Positions 24,358 through 34,443 are shown, numbered from the stretch's first letter. The stretch: DNA of 57,079 nucleotides from Nodosilinea foveolarum (GCA_003242035.1 QBMC01000006.1:1-57079); one strand, 5' to 3'. The notes: generated by a model from the letters alone, not told the origin. Made by a program: numbers and translations.

Positions 24358-25911
24358 ATGAGCGAAAATCCGTCCTTACCTCCTTCATCCGACTCTCCGC
24401 TGGTAGATTCCACCGATAATACAAATAGCGCTCAGGAAACCAGCCAGTCTGACGCGAACCGCTTGATAGACTCTGGCCCGAATGATTGGGAAGTCGCGGC
24501 CATTCCGGGGACTGTAAGTAACGTTCAGCCTTCGGCGAATAGCGAGGCGGTTTTGAGTGAGCCGCCAGCATCGGGGCGCGAAGGGGAGCTGTTAGTTCTG
24601 CTCCACGATCTCAATCAGTGCAATGACGTTTTGCTCTCTCGGGTGATGCAGTTGGAATGGGCGCTAGAGAAGTCTCAGACGGCTCTTGAAAATGAAGTGG
24701 CTAATGCGCAGGCGATCGCTAGAGAAATGGCGCAGCAAGTGTCTGTAGAGCAGGCGGCGGCGCAGCAAATTTCTTATAACACCCAGCAGCAAATCGCTAA
24801 GTTGGTGAGTAAGCTAGACAATAATGAGCAAGCGCTGAGTCGCCAACTGTTGATTAACGAGAATCTGCAAACGGAAGTTAGCAACTGTCAAGAGCGCATC
24901 TCTCAGCTAGAACGAGAATGCACGATTGGGGCGCAGCAGCATTTAGAAGAAGTGCAGGCGCGGGCAAAGGCGGAGTCGGCTAGTAAGGATTTGCGATCGC
25001 GTCTTCAACGTCAGCAGCGCTATACGATGCAGTTCAAAGCGGCGCTAGAAAAATCTTTGACGGTGACGGCTAGATCTAGTGAGGCGGCGATCGCTCAGCC
25101 AATTGCCTTCAAGGACGCTACTACGGGGGTGATGCCTAAAGCTCAGCGGATTATGCCCTGGGTGTCTGATAATTCATCTCCGTTTGCCGGGATTGATCCT
25201 CATTTAGAGTCATTGATTCGAGGCGTGAGCAAGTCGGGGGCTGAGGCTGAAGAAGTGGGTGCGCTCGTCCAGAGAGAATCGGCGGTAGAGCGCGTAACCA
25301 ACACAGAAGCTGACTCTAAGCTCTGGCAAGACATAGAGAGAGTAATGAACCACACTGAGCGTGGCAGTGACGCAGATGTGATGAAGCAGACTACAGATAT
25401 CGCTTCAGATTACCGATTAGACGATCTCATGGATGATACGCCTGTCATTATTCGCGAGCAGTCAGCAGAAATCGCAGCGTTAGAAGTGCCTGCTCAGTCT
25501 GATAGCAAGGAAGCGAATATAGTCAGTGTGACTCAGAAAAACGCCTCAGAAGAGGACGATTTAATTCGTCAAATTGAAAGCTCTTTTACGGCGGCAAATC
25601 GCTATGCGCCAGAGGAAATAGTGGGTTTTACGGAACCTTCTCCCTGGGGAAAGCCGCTGCCAGAAAAACAGTCAGAAAAGCAGTTGAATAAGGAACTGAA
25701 TAAGGAGCTGGAGAGACTAGCCAATAACGCTAAAGCTCAGCAGGTGAGTAGGAGTGCAGAAGATAGCTACTTGCCTACAGTCGGTAGCGAGGTAGATCCT
25801 GCCGTTGAGCCTTCGATGCAGCCGGTGCGATCACAAACCCAACCGGGTTCGCTCTCTAACATCAAGCTACCGACTTTTCGCAATGCCAAGGTCGCTAGCT
25901 TCAGACGTTAA
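24358..25911 (+). CDS. Coiled-coil hypothetical protein
   Basis: The 517-residue product has no recognised enzyme motif. Residues 1-75 are polar and probably disordered. Residues about 75-240 form a long coiled coil (LLVLLHDLNQCNDVLLSRVMQLEWALEKS, ending LRSRLQRQQRYTMQFKAALEKSL). That last segment looks like a conserved cyanobacterial motif. The rest is acidic and low in complexity, with a Glu/Lys/Asn repeat near residue 440 (EKQLNKELNKELERL) and a basic C-terminus (FRNAKVASFRR). It may be a structural or scaffolding protein; this is inference from composition. It is a single-gene unit followed by a 37-bp dispersed repeat. Confidence 0.75.
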   Translation: MSENPSLPPSSDSPLVDSTDNTNSAQETSQSDANRLIDSGPNDWEVAAIPGTVSNVQPSANSEAVLSEPPASGREGELLVLLHDLNQCNDVLLSRVMQLEWALEKSQTALENEVANAQAIAREMAQQVSVEQAAAQQISYNTQQQIAKLVSKLDNNEQALSRQLLINENLQTEVSNCQERISQLERECTIGAQQHLEEVQARAKAESASKDLRSRLQRQQRYTMQFKAALEKSLTVTARSSEAAIAQPIAFKDATTGVMPKAQRIMPWVSDNSSPFAGIDPHLESLIRGVSKSGAEAEEVGALVQRESAVERVTNTEADSKLWQDIERVMNHTERGSDADVMKQTTDIASDYRLDDLMDDTPVIIREQSAEIAALEVPAQSDSKEANIVSVTQKNASEEDDLIRQIESSFTAANRYAPEEIVGFTEPSPWGKPLPEKQSEKQLNKELNKELERLANNAKAQQVSRSAEDSYLPTVGSEVDPAVEPSMQPVRSQTQPGSLSNIKLPTFRNAKVASFRR

Positions 25912-25948
25912 TCCGGAGGGGGACAGGCTAGAGGCCCATCCTACAAGA
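25912..25948 (+). repeat. 37-bp dispersed repeat, copy B
   Basis: It starts one base after the stop codon of the coiled-coil gene and matches 19239-19275 in the same orientation, with about five differences. The shared core is GAGGCCCATCCTACAAGA. Confidence 0.8.
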
Positions 25949-25968
25949 CCTCGTCCGTTTCCTTTCTC

Positions 25969-26634
25969 TTAATCGAGTGGATAGATTGCGCCTGCTCTAC
26001 AGTCTCTAAGCCATAGCTGTACGGCTTTACCGACGCTGCCCTCGCTGTTTTCCCTGGGGGGGAGGGCGGTTCTGGTGGTTTGCGCGGCGTCAATCTCAGA
26101 AAACATGAAGGCTAGTCGCCAGCCGTCTGTTGCCTGGGTTAGAAATAGCCAGTGATATTCTTGTACCCGGCGATCGCGCAGTCCGGCATATTGCCTAGAG
26201 AGCGTGGTGAAAAATACCTGAGTGAGCGGGCCACCGGCTGCGGATTCGGTGGTGAGCGTATAGTCGTCTAAGTCAAGCGGTTCAAACTCTGCTCGCCCAG
26301 CGATTAGCACGTACGAAGGTCGGTAGGCAGCTCTGCCCTCTACATCGTTATTGGGTAAGGCGGCTACCGTTCGCTGCAGCACTCTGTTGGTGTAACCCGG
26401 CAAGTCTCGAATGAGAAGTGCGGTGAGAGATTCTACGTCTTCAGGGCAAGTTGCCGCAGGACGCAAGGGCGCATAGGGGCGCTGTATCGGATTTTCTGCT
26501 TCGACTTCCTCTATGTTCGGGCTTTCTGTTTCTAGGACTTCTAGTTCTAGTTCTGGGCGGTTGATAGCGGCGTGAATCGGCTGGGGCCAGATAGACCAAG
26601 CGAGTAGCGCGATCGCTCCACTCCAAACCCTCAC
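25969..26634 (-). CDS. Secreted hypothetical protein downstream of pyrF
   Basis: The 221-residue product starts with a signal peptide ([22 protein letters not shown]) and continues as a soluble domain with a conserved look: [50 protein letters not shown] and [18 protein letters not shown]. It ends with a likely second Cys ([11 protein letters not shown]). I do not recognise the family. GTG 26634 is chosen because it overlaps the pyrF stop as GTGA and has AGGAG 8 bases upstream; the TTG at 26652 would put the signal peptide later. Coupling to pyrF is likely. Confidence 0.7.
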   Translation of the reverse strand: MRVWSGAIALLAWSIWPQPIHAAINRPELELEVLETESPNIEEVEAENPIQRPYAPLRPAATCPEDVESLTALLIRDLPGYTNRVLQRTVAALPNNDVEGRAAYRPSYVLIAGRAEFEPLDLDDYTLTTESAAGGPLTQVFFTTLSRQYAGLRDRRVQEYHWLFLTQATDGWRLAFMFSEIDAAQTTRTALPPRENSEGSVGKAVQLWLRDCRAGAIYPLD

Positions 26635-27362
26635 GCCGCAATCTCCTGACAAATTCGCTCAAAGGCGGCTGCCGGATTGTCTGCCTGCGTGATCGGCCTG
26701 CCAATAACCAGGTAATTCGCCCCCGATGCCATTGCCTGCTTCGGCGTCAGCGATCGCTGCTGATCGCCCGCTTGCGCCCAGGTCGGTCGAATGCCTGGAC
26801 AGACCAATACAAAATCATCACCGCAATCTTGTCTAAGCTGTTCGGCTTCTTGTGGAGAGCAGACCGCCCCAGTTAGTCCACTGGCGGCGGCTAGCTGTGC
26901 CATCCGCTGAGCATAGTCTGCTACGGATGTAGAAACCTGTAGTTCGTGGGAGAGCGCTTCACTGCTAATGCTGGTTAGCAGGGTGACCGCAATGATTTGT
27001 GGCGCTGCTTGCCCTGCGGCTTGTGCGCCTGCTTCAGCGGCTGCTTGGGTTGCGATGAGGGCGGCTTTTCCGGCGGCAGCATGGACGGTTAGCAAGTTTA
27101 CGCCATAGCGTCCGGCGGCTCTAGCTGCGCCTGCCATGGTGTTAGGAATGTCGTGTAGCTTCAGGTCTAGAAATATCTTTTTGTTTCTGGACTTGAGGGC
27201 GTTTATGATGGCTGGCCCACTGCTGACAAATAGCTCTAGCCCGACTTTCCAGAAGGTGACTTGGGGAATGGATGTGATGAGGGCGATCGCCGCCTCTGCC
27301 GTCGGCACGTCCAAAGGCACAATAATTCGCTCAGCAATCTGTTCTAACGTCTGTTCGGCCAT
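26631..27362 (-). CDS. pyrF: Orotidine 5'-phosphate decarboxylase
   Basis: PyrF makes UMP from OMP, the last step of de novo pyrimidine synthesis. The 243-residue protein shows [13 protein letters not shown], the active-site [11 protein letters not shown] with the catalytic Lys, LLTVHAAAG, and the phosphate-binding [21 protein letters not shown] and [14 protein letters not shown]. It is the short bacterial form. It follows tyrS by 58 bp and overlaps the next gene, so a tyrS-pyrF-hypothetical transcript is possible. Confidence 0.96.
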   Translation of the reverse strand: MAEQTLEQIAERIIVPLDVPTAEAAIALITSIPQVTFWKVGLELFVSSGPAIINALKSRNKKIFLDLKLHDIPNTMAGAARAAGRYGVNLLTVHAAAGKAALIATQAAAEAGAQAAGQAAPQIIAVTLLTSISSEALSHELQVSTSVADYAQRMAQLAAASGLTGAVCSPQEAEQLRQDCGDDFVLVCPGIRPTWAQAGDQQRSLTPKQAMASGANYLVIGRPITQADNPAAAFERICQEIAA

Positions 27363-27420
27363 ACCTGTTCCAAGTTATGTACTTCTCATTGCGTATCCGG
27401 CTCGTCAGTGGTTTAGACAG

Positions 27421-28674
27421 CTATTTAGACAGTCGCACAAACTTCTTTTTACCAATCTGAAGCACTTTACCAACTAGCTCATCCGCCGACTCAAAGGTCT
27501 GAGTCGGATCGATCATTTTTTCGCCATCTAGTTTCACTGCGCCCCCTTTGATATGACGTCTGGCTTCGCTACTGCTTTCACATAGTGGAGTCGCCCCCAG
27601 AAGATAAAACAATTTAGCGGGAAAACCCACCTCAGCGAGTGAAAACTCAGCGACGGCTTCAGCGGCTTGAGCTTGCCCAGCCATCAGCGTCAGGGCGTCT
27701 TGCTGCGCTTGGTCTGCGGCCTGCTCTCCGTGAAACTGGCTGGTCACTAGCTTAGCCAGCAGCTTTTGCTGATCGCGAGGGTTCTCTGGGAGTTGGTCTA
27801 GAGGCTGCTTGGTGAGATGAGTAAAGTAGTCGCGGATGACGGCATCGGGCGTTTTCTCCAGCTTGGAGTACATCGAAAGCGGATCTTCCTGTAGGCCCAC
27901 GTAGTTGCCCAAAGATTTCGACATTTTTTGGACGCCGTCCGTTCCTAAAAGTAAGGGCAACAGCATCCCGAACTGGGGAGAAATGCCGAAGTGTCGCTGC
28001 AAGTCTCGCCCGACGGCAACGTTGAACTTTTGATCGGTGCCGCCTAGCTCTACGTCGGATTGGAGCGCTACAGAGTCGTAGCCTTGCAGCAGCGGATAGA
28101 GGAATTCGTGCATGTAAACGGGCGTTCCCTGTTCGTACCGATTGGCAAAGCCTTCTTTTGCGAGCATTTGGCCTAGCGTCATGGTGCTGAGTAGCGCTAG
28201 CATTTTGCTTAGGTCAATGCCTGAGAGCCATTCAGAGTTATATCGAATCTCTAGTCGGCCTGGGGTCTCAAAGTCTAGGATGGGCCGGACTTGCTCTATA
28301 TAAGTCTCGGCATTGGCTTTTACCTCTGCTTCGCTAAGCTGCTTGCGGACTTCGGCTCTGTCTGTGGGGTCGCCAATGCGAGCGGTAAAATCGCCGATCA
28401 GCAAAATGGCGGTGTGGCCTGCGTCTTGAAAGTCCCTTAGTTTGCGGACTAGAGTGCTGTGCCCCAAATGAATCTCTGATCCGGTGGGGTCGATGCCTAG
28501 CTTTACTCTAAGCGGCTGGCCGTTTTGCAGCCGGACGACGAGATTTTCGTTGCCATCTTTAGAGGTTGGCTGATGGGGAAAAACGTCGCTGACGCCCCGA
28601 TAGATGCTGGTGATTTCGTCGGAAACGCCATCAGGGAGAGCGAAATCGGAGTTTGAGTTAGGGCTAGCAGTCAT
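27421..28674 (-). CDS. tyrS: Tyrosyl-tRNA synthetase
   Basis: This class I synthetase charges tRNA-Tyr. The 417-residue protein has the HIGH-like HLGH in [20 protein letters not shown], the KMSKS loop ([11 protein letters not shown]), tyrosine-site residues in [21 protein letters not shown], and the C-terminal S4 RNA-binding domain ([17 protein letters not shown]). The N-terminal 30 residues are a variable extension common in cyanobacteria. No T-box leader was seen upstream. Confidence 0.96.
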   Translation of the reverse strand: MTASPNSNSDFALPDGVSDEITSIYRGVSDVFPHQPTSKDGNENLVVRLQNGQPLRVKLGIDPTGSEIHLGHSTLVRKLRDFQDAGHTAILLIGDFTARIGDPTDRAEVRKQLSEAEVKANAETYIEQVRPILDFETPGRLEIRYNSEWLSGIDLSKMLALLSTMTLGQMLAKEGFANRYEQGTPVYMHEFLYPLLQGYDSVALQSDVELGGTDQKFNVAVGRDLQRHFGISPQFGMLLPLLLGTDGVQKMSKSLGNYVGLQEDPLSMYSKLEKTPDAVIRDYFTHLTKQPLDQLPENPRDQQKLLAKLVTSQFHGEQAADQAQQDALTLMAGQAQAAEAVAEFSLAEVGFPAKLFYLLGATPLCESSSEARRHIKGGAVKLDGEKMIDPTQTFESADELVGKVLQIGKKKFVRLSK

Positions 28675-29056
28675 GGAGGTAAAGGGACAATAGCGTTATG
28701 GTTTTGTCAGTGTAGCGTCAATTGATTGACCCCTATTTTTGATCCACATTTTGAGTCATATTTTTGACGAAGCTCAAAATAAAAACTGGACATCCGCCAG
28801 ATATCCTCTATATTGACGGGATAACTCGGCCAAAAACTGACTTTGGGCTAGACTCAACCTGGTAGAGAAGATATACACTAGCCAGCATTCCTTATCCCAA
28901 ACTGTTAATTCTCTACGTCGATTTGGTCACACTCGTTCGTATCAACTTTCCTTAATTTGTATAGATGCCTATGCAGTGGAGAGTTTGCCGTCTGGTTCGA
29001 TCTTTTTTAACTTTCCCTTTTTAACTTCCCCTTAAGCTAGGAACGCCTGCCTGCCT
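28675..29056. promoter_or_regulatory. 382-bp divergent intergenic region (tyrS / PBP)
   Basis: This region must carry both promoters. Seen directly: a perfect inverted repeat ATTTTGAG (28748-28755) / CTCAAAAT (28773-28780) with a 17-bp spacer, surrounded by repeated TTTTTGA words. For the PBP gene a moderate -35/-10 pair, TAGACT (28849-28854) and TATACA (28872-28877) with 17-bp spacing, would give a leader of about 170 nt. The promoter is a weak guess. I see no gene here. Confidence 0.3.
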
Positions 29057-30988
29057 GTGTCTTCTAATACCTACCGCAAAGTTCAGCGCCGCCGTAGACT
29101 TAATGCACCCAGGCGATCGCCCGAAATCCTTCGCTACATCCAAGAAGTCGGCCAAATCGGAGCCACGACGCTGCTGACCGTGACGATGCTGGGTAGCTCT
29201 GTGGTGGCCGGTGGACTGGTTGGCCTAGCTGTCAGCTTTCGGAACCTGCCGGATGTTCGCGTTTTGCGTAACTACATCCCTTCAGAGACTAGCTACGTCT
29301 ACGACATCAAAGGCACTTTGCTAGACAGCGTCCATGAGGAAGCTAACCGCGAAGTTGTAGATTTTGAAGAAATTAATCCCAACCTAAAACGGGCCGTCTT
29401 AGCGATTGAAGATAGCTACTACTACACCCACAACGGCATTAACCCCAACGGGATTGGTCGCGCCTTTTTAGCCAACTTCAGCGCGGGTGAAACAGTGCAA
29501 GGTGGCTCGACGGTCACCATGCAGCTAGTGAAAAACCTCTTTCTCTCTCCAGAGCGCACTGTTAGCCGAAAGCTGGTAGAGGTGGTGCTCGCCATGCGCA
29601 TTGAGCAAATCTTCGAGAAAGACGAAATTCTGGAGATGTACCTCAATCAGGTTTATTGGGGACACAATACCTATGGCGTTCAGACGGCGGCCCAAAGCTA
29701 TTTTAATAAGTCGGCTAAAGATTTAACTTTAGCTGAATCGGCGATGATGGCCGGTCTCATTCAGGCCCCCGAAGGGTTTAGTCCTTTTATCAACTACGAA
29801 ACGGCTAAAGGGAGACAAGCTCTAGTGCTCAATCGGATGCGCCAGCTCGACTGGATTACTCCTGAAGAGCTAGAACAAGCCAAAGCTCAGCCTATTCGCT
29901 TAGGCGAAATTACTTCTTTTCGCTCTAGCCGAGCGCCCTACGTAACCGACGCTGTGATGAGCGAGCTAACGGATCAATTTGGTAAAGAAGCGATGGCTAA
30001 AGGCGGTATGCGCATTCAGACCACAGTCGATCTGAATATGCAAAAAATCGCTGAAGATACGGTTAGTGATAGCTATTATCGGTTTTTTGGCGGCGGCGCA
30101 TATGCCGATCAAATTGCCTTAGTCGCGGTCGATCCGCGCACACACTTCGTAAAAGCAATCGTGGGCGGTGTAGATTATAAGACCAGTCAACTCAACCGCG
30201 CTGTGCAGTCGCGGCGTCAGCCAGGTTCCGCGTTCAAGCCTTTCGTTTACTACGCGGCATTCGCCTCTGGCCAATACACGCCTAATAGCATCATCAACGA
30301 TGCTCCTGTGACCTATCCAGACGGCTATAACTACTATACGCCTGGAAACTACGACAAGTCTTTTATGGGCGATATTACGCTGCGAAAAGCGCTAGAAACT
30401 TCTCGCAATATTCCGGCTGTTAAACTAGGTCAGGCCGTCGGTATTAACCGAATTGTAGAGATTGCGCGAACAATTGGGATTAAGAGTCCGATAGATCCGG
30501 TAATTTCGCTACCGCTAGGTTCAGGAGCGCTGACGCCTCTAGAGCTAGCTAGTGCCTATGCAACCTTTGCTAACTATGGCTGGTATTCAGATCCTACGCT
30601 AATTATGCAGGTGAGCGATAGCAACGGTAACGTTATTCTAAATAATACGCCTAAGCCTCAGCTAGTGCTAGATCCGTGGGCTAGTGCCGCACTGACTGAC
30701 GTTCTTCAGGGCGTTATTACGCAAGGTACAGCCACTAACGCCGCTATTGGTCGTCCGGCTGCGGGTAAAACAGGAACCACTGACGATCAAGTAGATGTTT
30801 GGTTTGTGGGCTACGTTCCTCAGCTAGCGACTGCGGTATGGGTCGGTAATGACAACAACGATCCTTTGGGCCAAGGCGCAACGGGCGGCGGATATGCGGC
30901 TCCCATTTGGCAAAGCTTTATGGTTCAGGCGCTGCGCGATGAGCCAGTAGAGAATTTCCGTTCGCCGGGTGAGTTTATCCGTCCGTGA
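29057..30988 (+). CDS. Class A penicillin-binding protein (PBP1A-like)
   Basis: This bifunctional enzyme polymerises and cross-links peptidoglycan. After a basic cytoplasmic tail and one membrane segment (residues 35-60) comes the GT51 glycosyltransferase domain, with AIEDSYYYTHNGINP (catalytic Glu), QGGSTVTMQLVKNLFL and EMYLNQVYWG. The transpeptidase domain has the SxxK box in RQPGSAFKPF, an SRN motif (SRNIPAVKLG) and KTGTT. The length of 643 residues is normal. The start is GTG 29057. The C-terminus lacks an extra domain. Confidence 0.94.
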   Translation: MSSNTYRKVQRRRRLNAPRRSPEILRYIQEVGQIGATTLLTVTMLGSSVVAGGLVGLAVSFRNLPDVRVLRNYIPSETSYVYDIKGTLLDSVHEEANREVVDFEEINPNLKRAVLAIEDSYYYTHNGINPNGIGRAFLANFSAGETVQGGSTVTMQLVKNLFLSPERTVSRKLVEVVLAMRIEQIFEKDEILEMYLNQVYWGHNTYGVQTAAQSYFNKSAKDLTLAESAMMAGLIQAPEGFSPFINYETAKGRQALVLNRMRQLDWITPEELEQAKAQPIRLGEITSFRSSRAPYVTDAVMSELTDQFGKEAMAKGGMRIQTTVDLNMQKIAEDTVSDSYYRFFGGGAYADQIALVAVDPRTHFVKAIVGGVDYKTSQLNRAVQSRRQPGSAFKPFVYYAAFASGQYTPNSIINDAPVTYPDGYNYYTPGNYDKSFMGDITLRKALETSRNIPAVKLGQAVGINRIVEIARTIGIKSPIDPVISLPLGSGALTPLELASAYATFANYGWYSDPTLIMQVSDSNGNVILNNTPKPQLVLDPWASAALTDVLQGVITQGTATNAAIGRPAAGKTGTTDDQVDVWFVGYVPQLATAVWVGNDNNDPLGQGATGGGYAAPIWQSFMVQALRDEPVENFRSPGEFIRP

Positions 30989-31013
30989 TTTCGGCTACGC
31001 TTAGCTACCAAAC

Positions 31014-31331
31014 TTATTCTTTTAGCTCGGACTTCATGCGCTCTAGGGTCTGATGCATTTGCTCGAACATTTGCTGCGGGTTGGTGCCAAACTGACTGAG
31101 CTGTGTTTTTAGCTGCTCCATGGTCATTTTGGCCATAAAGTCTTCAGAGAGTTCGAATCGCTTCATAAAAATGCGATAGCGATTCATCACCGATTCCATC
31201 TGTTCGATAAATATTTTTTTCCCTTTCAGGTCGAATTTGCCATAGCTGCCGCCGAGCTTCATCAGGTTTTGGTAGTCCTGAAATAGCTGCGTTGCCTCTT
31301 GCTGCACCAGCTCTGAATCAAACATTCCCAT
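31014..31331 (-). CDS. DUF1825 family protein
   Basis: The 105-residue, mostly helical protein matches the small cyanobacterial DUF1825 family: MGMFDSELVQQEATQLFQDY, the central GGSYGKFDLKGKKIFIEQME, and RFELSEDFMAKMTMEQLKTQL. The function is unknown. ATG 31331 gives the usual family start; the ORF extends 6 codons further up. It is convergent with the PBP gene. Confidence 0.85.
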   Translation of the reverse strand: MGMFDSELVQQEATQLFQDYQNLMKLGGSYGKFDLKGKKIFIEQMESVMNRYRIFMKRFELSEDFMAKMTMEQLKTQLSQFGTNPQQMFEQMHQTLERMKSELKE

Positions 31332-31490
31332 GAGTTTTACTACTCCCAAACACCGGCCTAATGCCAGCTCACATGAATATTTACTTTTAACTTAACTGTT
31401 ACAGCGTAGAAGTTTGTAGGGGCGATCGCAAAGGTGAGATATCCTCACCCAATACTGATAGCGCTGGTTTCTAAGGATTATCTCAACTGC

Positions 31491-32501
31491 TTACCGGTGC
31501 AGTAGCCTACCTAACCAGGGTTTTTTGGCTGATTCGGTGGAAACTGTTGCCTTTCTGCTGCGCGAAGCCGGTTCTAATAGGCCCAGCATTTCGCCGTACT
31601 TTTGCGCTACTTTGTGCGTCGGTTTTAGCTTTAGGGCCTGCTTGAAGTGGGCTTTTGCCATTCCTAGCAAATCTTGTTTGTAGTAGGCTTGGCCCATCAT
31701 AGAGTGAATTTCTGGACTCTGCGGGGCGATTTTTAAGGCTTCTCTTAGCTCTTGTACAGCCATCTCATAGCTTTGCTGGCTGAGGTATGTTTTGGCTCGA
31801 GTCGTGTGTTTGCGAGCGTAGTCAACTGCGGGCGCTTCAGCCTGCTCGTTCTGCGCTGTTGGTGATTCACGGTTAGGGTCTTCTGGGCTGGGTTTAGGAA
31901 TGGCGATCGCCGCTGTTGGCGTTACTATTTTGGTGATTAGCCCGGTTCGCTTGGGTCTAATCACGCTCATTTCGAGCTTGCGATAGAGAAAAACCAGATT
32001 TAGCTGACCCATCTCTAAAGCGGTTTTGTGTAGCTTAGTCAAGGACTGAAACTGCTGTTCTGCTAAGCGCGACAGCGTTTGCTCGTAGAAAATATCTACT
32101 TCGTTGTCTTCTGTGTTCGAGAGCTGTAGAGCATGTTCAAAGGTGGGGACTAGCTTTTGAATACGGGCGAGCCGTCTGACTCGAAATCTTAGCGTGGCTA
32201 GTGCTTCTTGCCGACCTTTTTTTTGTTTGAGCTTTTGGTAAGACGGGTTTACGATACGGGCGATGACTTCTGCGGCTAGTTTTGGCTCCATCTTTTGCTC
32301 AGATGGCGTTTGCTCAGATGGCGGCGGCATAATTTCCGCGCTAGACAATGAGGCCAGGGCATCTGGATGTAGAAATTTGGCAATTTGGCGATAGCGCTTG
32401 GCAATTCGCTTTTCGTCGGCGCTGACCGAAACGCCCAACAGCGCAAACGGATCGACATCGACTAGATTGATCAATTCAGCGAAGTGTTCGGCTTTTGACA
32501 T
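31491..32501 (-). CDS. J-domain protein with C-terminal TPRs
   Basis: The 336-residue product has an N-terminal J-like domain: DPFALLGVSVSADEKRIAKRYRQIAKFLHPD carries the HPD tripeptide needed to stimulate Hsp70. A helical middle and a proline-rich linker (about 195-225) follow. Two TPR motifs come next (YLSQQSYEMAVQELREALKIAPQ and AYYKQDLLGMAKAHFKQALKLKP), with a basic tail. The likely role is a DnaK co-chaperone with a protein-docking module. The HPD-to-next-helix region has an unusual Ser/Pro insert after LHPDALASLSS. Confidence 0.8.
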   Translation of the reverse strand: MSKAEHFAELINLVDVDPFALLGVSVSADEKRIAKRYRQIAKFLHPDALASLSSAEIMPPPSEQTPSEQKMEPKLAAEVIARIVNPSYQKLKQKKGRQEALATLRFRVRRLARIQKLVPTFEHALQLSNTEDNEVDIFYEQTLSRLAEQQFQSLTKLHKTALEMGQLNLVFLYRKLEMSVIRPKRTGLITKIVTPTAAIAIPKPSPEDPNRESPTAQNEQAEAPAVDYARKHTTRAKTYLSQQSYEMAVQELREALKIAPQSPEIHSMMGQAYYKQDLLGMAKAHFKQALKLKPTHKVAQKYGEMLGLLEPASRSRKATVSTESAKKPWLGRLLHR

Positions 32502-32681
32502 GCAAAAAAGCGGCGCTACGAATGGAAGGCTTTGAAATGTTGGAGCGACTTATTGACCGACGGAGTGGTCGGAGAAACTGACGGTCGGTTCGGCTCGTTA
32601 CTCCTTAAAATGCCCATTCCTCTAGCTCGAATGTCAATTTCGAGTTTGTAAGACCGTACCCTTCTAGGGCAAAATAGTTCG

Positions 32682-33182
32682 ATGTCAACTGCTCGTAAAA
32701 CTATAGAAAGTTCTCCCATCGCGGACGCTAACAGAAGTCGTAAGGTGGCGATCGCCCTAGCTTTTGCCGGTGCCTTACCCGTTCCTTTGCCGATTGCCTG
32801 GATACACAAGTTTTATTTAGGTCAGTATCTATGGGGCATCGTTTATCTGGTGTTAGCGCCTACGGGATTGCCCCAAGTTGCCTGCTGTCTCGAAGGGCTT
32901 TGGTATGTCAGTCAAAATGACGAAGACTTTAGCGCTAAATTCCCAGCGGCTAGTGAAACGCTTTCCGCAGTGACGGTATTAGCTCAATCCTCTAATGCTC
33001 AGGTACAGACTATTCAGAAGGCGCTTAAAATACAGCCCTCTACAGAAAGTAATTCGGTGGATTCGACCAGTGTGAATCTGGCTGCTGTCATCAGAGAGCT
33101 GGATCAGCTCCGGAAAGAAGGGCTGATTACGGAGTACGAATTTGAGCAGAAGCGCCGTAAGCTGTTAGACCAAATTACGTAA
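32682..33182 (+). CDS. TM2-like and SHOCT domain protein
   Basis: The 166-residue protein has a TM2-like segment pair (VAIALAFAGALPVPLPIAW, then IHKFYLGQYLWGIVYLVLAPTG), followed by a polar linker. It ends in a SHOCT-like motif (IRELDQLRKEGLITEYEFEQKRRKLL), a short oligomerisation helix pair common at bacterial C-termini. The role is unknown. It precedes the HhH gene by 15 bp with the site GGGAGG (33184-33189) between, so the two are probably cotranscribed. Confidence 0.8.
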   Translation: MSTARKTIESSPIADANRSRKVAIALAFAGALPVPLPIAWIHKFYLGQYLWGIVYLVLAPTGLPQVACCLEGLWYVSQNDEDFSAKFPAASETLSAVTVLAQSSNAQVQTIQKALKIQPSTESNSVDSTSVNLAAVIRELDQLRKEGLITEYEFEQKRRKLLDQIT

Positions 33183-33197
33183 TCGGGAGGCGCATAG

Positions 33198-33743
33198 ATG
33201 CTGAAGAAGTTGTTTGCACAAGCTACGATTCATTCACTGCGTCGTCGTTTGCAGCAGGAGCCTTACTATCGCTTTCAATCTTTTGATGAGCTGGCTTTAG
33301 CTGCGAAGTGGGGTATTTGTATAGAGGCTAATACTGCTTCCGTGGATGATTGGCTGAGGCTTCCTGGTATCTCTATTCATCAGGCACGTAGTTTGACCCG
33401 GCTGACGCAATCTGGACTGTTTTTTAGCTGCATTGAAGACGTTGCGGCGGCGTTGAGTATTGCGCCCCAAAAAATTCAAGGATGGACGAAGGTGCTTCAG
33501 TTTTATTACTACGCACCTGAGCAGTTAGAGCCGGTGACCGTTGACGTGAATACGGCGAGTGCAGCGCAATTAGCAACCGTTCCGGCCATCGACCCTTTTT
33601 TGAGTCGAGCGATTGTTCATTACCGAGAAAGTGGGCCTTACCGGGATCTTGCAGATTTACAGCAGCGTCTTCGGCTGACCTCTGAAGCGACAGCAGCGCT
33701 ATTGCACTATTTAAGCTTTACTGACGTGGATTCAGCTTCTTGA
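33198..33743 (+). CDS. ComEA-like helix-hairpin-helix protein
   Basis: The 181-residue product contains two HhH DNA-binding modules. The first, IEANTASVDDWLRLPGISIHQARSLTRL, lies near residue 43. The second, VNTASAAQLATVPAIDPFLSRAIVHYRESG, near residue 115, has the LxxVPxI... pattern of ComEA proteins. No secretion signal or membrane anchor is visible, so a cytoplasmic DNA-binding role is as likely as DNA uptake. The 3' end overlaps lepB on the other strand by 37 bp. Confidence 0.78.
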   Translation: MLKKLFAQATIHSLRRRLQQEPYYRFQSFDELALAAKWGICIEANTASVDDWLRLPGISIHQARSLTRLTQSGLFFSCIEDVAAALSIAPQKIQGWTKVLQFYYYAPEQLEPVTVDVNTASAAQLATVPAIDPFLSRAIVHYRESGPYRDLADLQQRLRLTSEATAALLHYLSFTDVDSAS

Positions 33744-34384
33744 GGCTTCAGTAGGCTTACTCGGGGCCAAGGCCAAAAGCGAAAGGTGGCTTTGCCGATA
33801 ATGTTATCAATTGGCAGAAAGCCCCATACGTGTGAGTCGTTGCTGTCGTTGCGGTTGTCTCCCATTACAAACAGGCTGCCGGGTGGAATTTGGACGGCGG
33901 GCATTTCGTACTGGGGGGATTCTAAGATGTAGGGTTCTTGCAACGGTTTGTTGTCTACTCGTACGGTGCCCTGGCTCACTTGTACGGTTTGGCCGGGTAG
34001 TCCGATGACTCTTTTGATAAATGCCTGACGGGTTGTGTAGCCGTAGTCTTGGAGCTGTGGCGGTGGCTCGAAGACTACGATGTCGCCGGACTTGGGTGGG
34101 TGAAGGCGGTATGAGATTTTATCGACTAGGAGGCGATCGCCCACAGCTAGCGTCGGCACCATTGAAGGCGAAGGGATATATCGGGGTTCGGCGATGAAGA
34201 TTCTGACAACGGCGGCGATGAGGAGGGCGATCGCAATCAGCCTAAGGTTCTCAACTAACGCCGCCCATTTACCTTTAGATTTGGGTAACGACTGATCTGA
34301 GTCTGTTTTTGACTTTAGCGGTGTTTCATCTGCCAGATTGTCCTTAGATAAGTCTTTGTCAGGACTCTTTTTCTCGACTGCCAT
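33707..34384 (-). CDS. lepB: Signal peptidase I
   Basis: LepB cleaves signal peptides at the membrane using a Ser/Lys dyad. The 225-residue protein has a charged N-terminus, one membrane segment (NLRLIAIALLIAAVVRIFI), the Ser motif YIPSPSMVPTL, GDRLLVDKISY, the Lys motif AFIKRVIGLPG, and GDNRNDSNDSHVWGFLP. Cyanobacteria have few such enzymes, and they also act in the thylakoid. ATG 34384 is favoured; the longer frame to 34447 would overlap the queG stop. Confidence 0.94.
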   Translation of the reverse strand: MAVEKKSPDKDLSKDNLADETPLKSKTDSDQSLPKSKGKWAALVENLRLIAIALLIAAVVRIFIAEPRYIPSPSMVPTLAVGDRLLVDKISYRLHPPKSGDIVVFEPPPQLQDYGYTTRQAFIKRVIGLPGQTVQVSQGTVRVDNKPLQEPYILESPQYEMPAVQIPPGSLFVMGDNRNDSNDSHVWGFLPIDNIIGKATFRFWPWPRVSLLKPQEAESTSVKLK

Positions 34385-34443
34385 TGCGATCGCCACGTAC
34401 GTTCGACGGGTTTGCTGTGAGGAAAAACCCACTTGTGACCATA

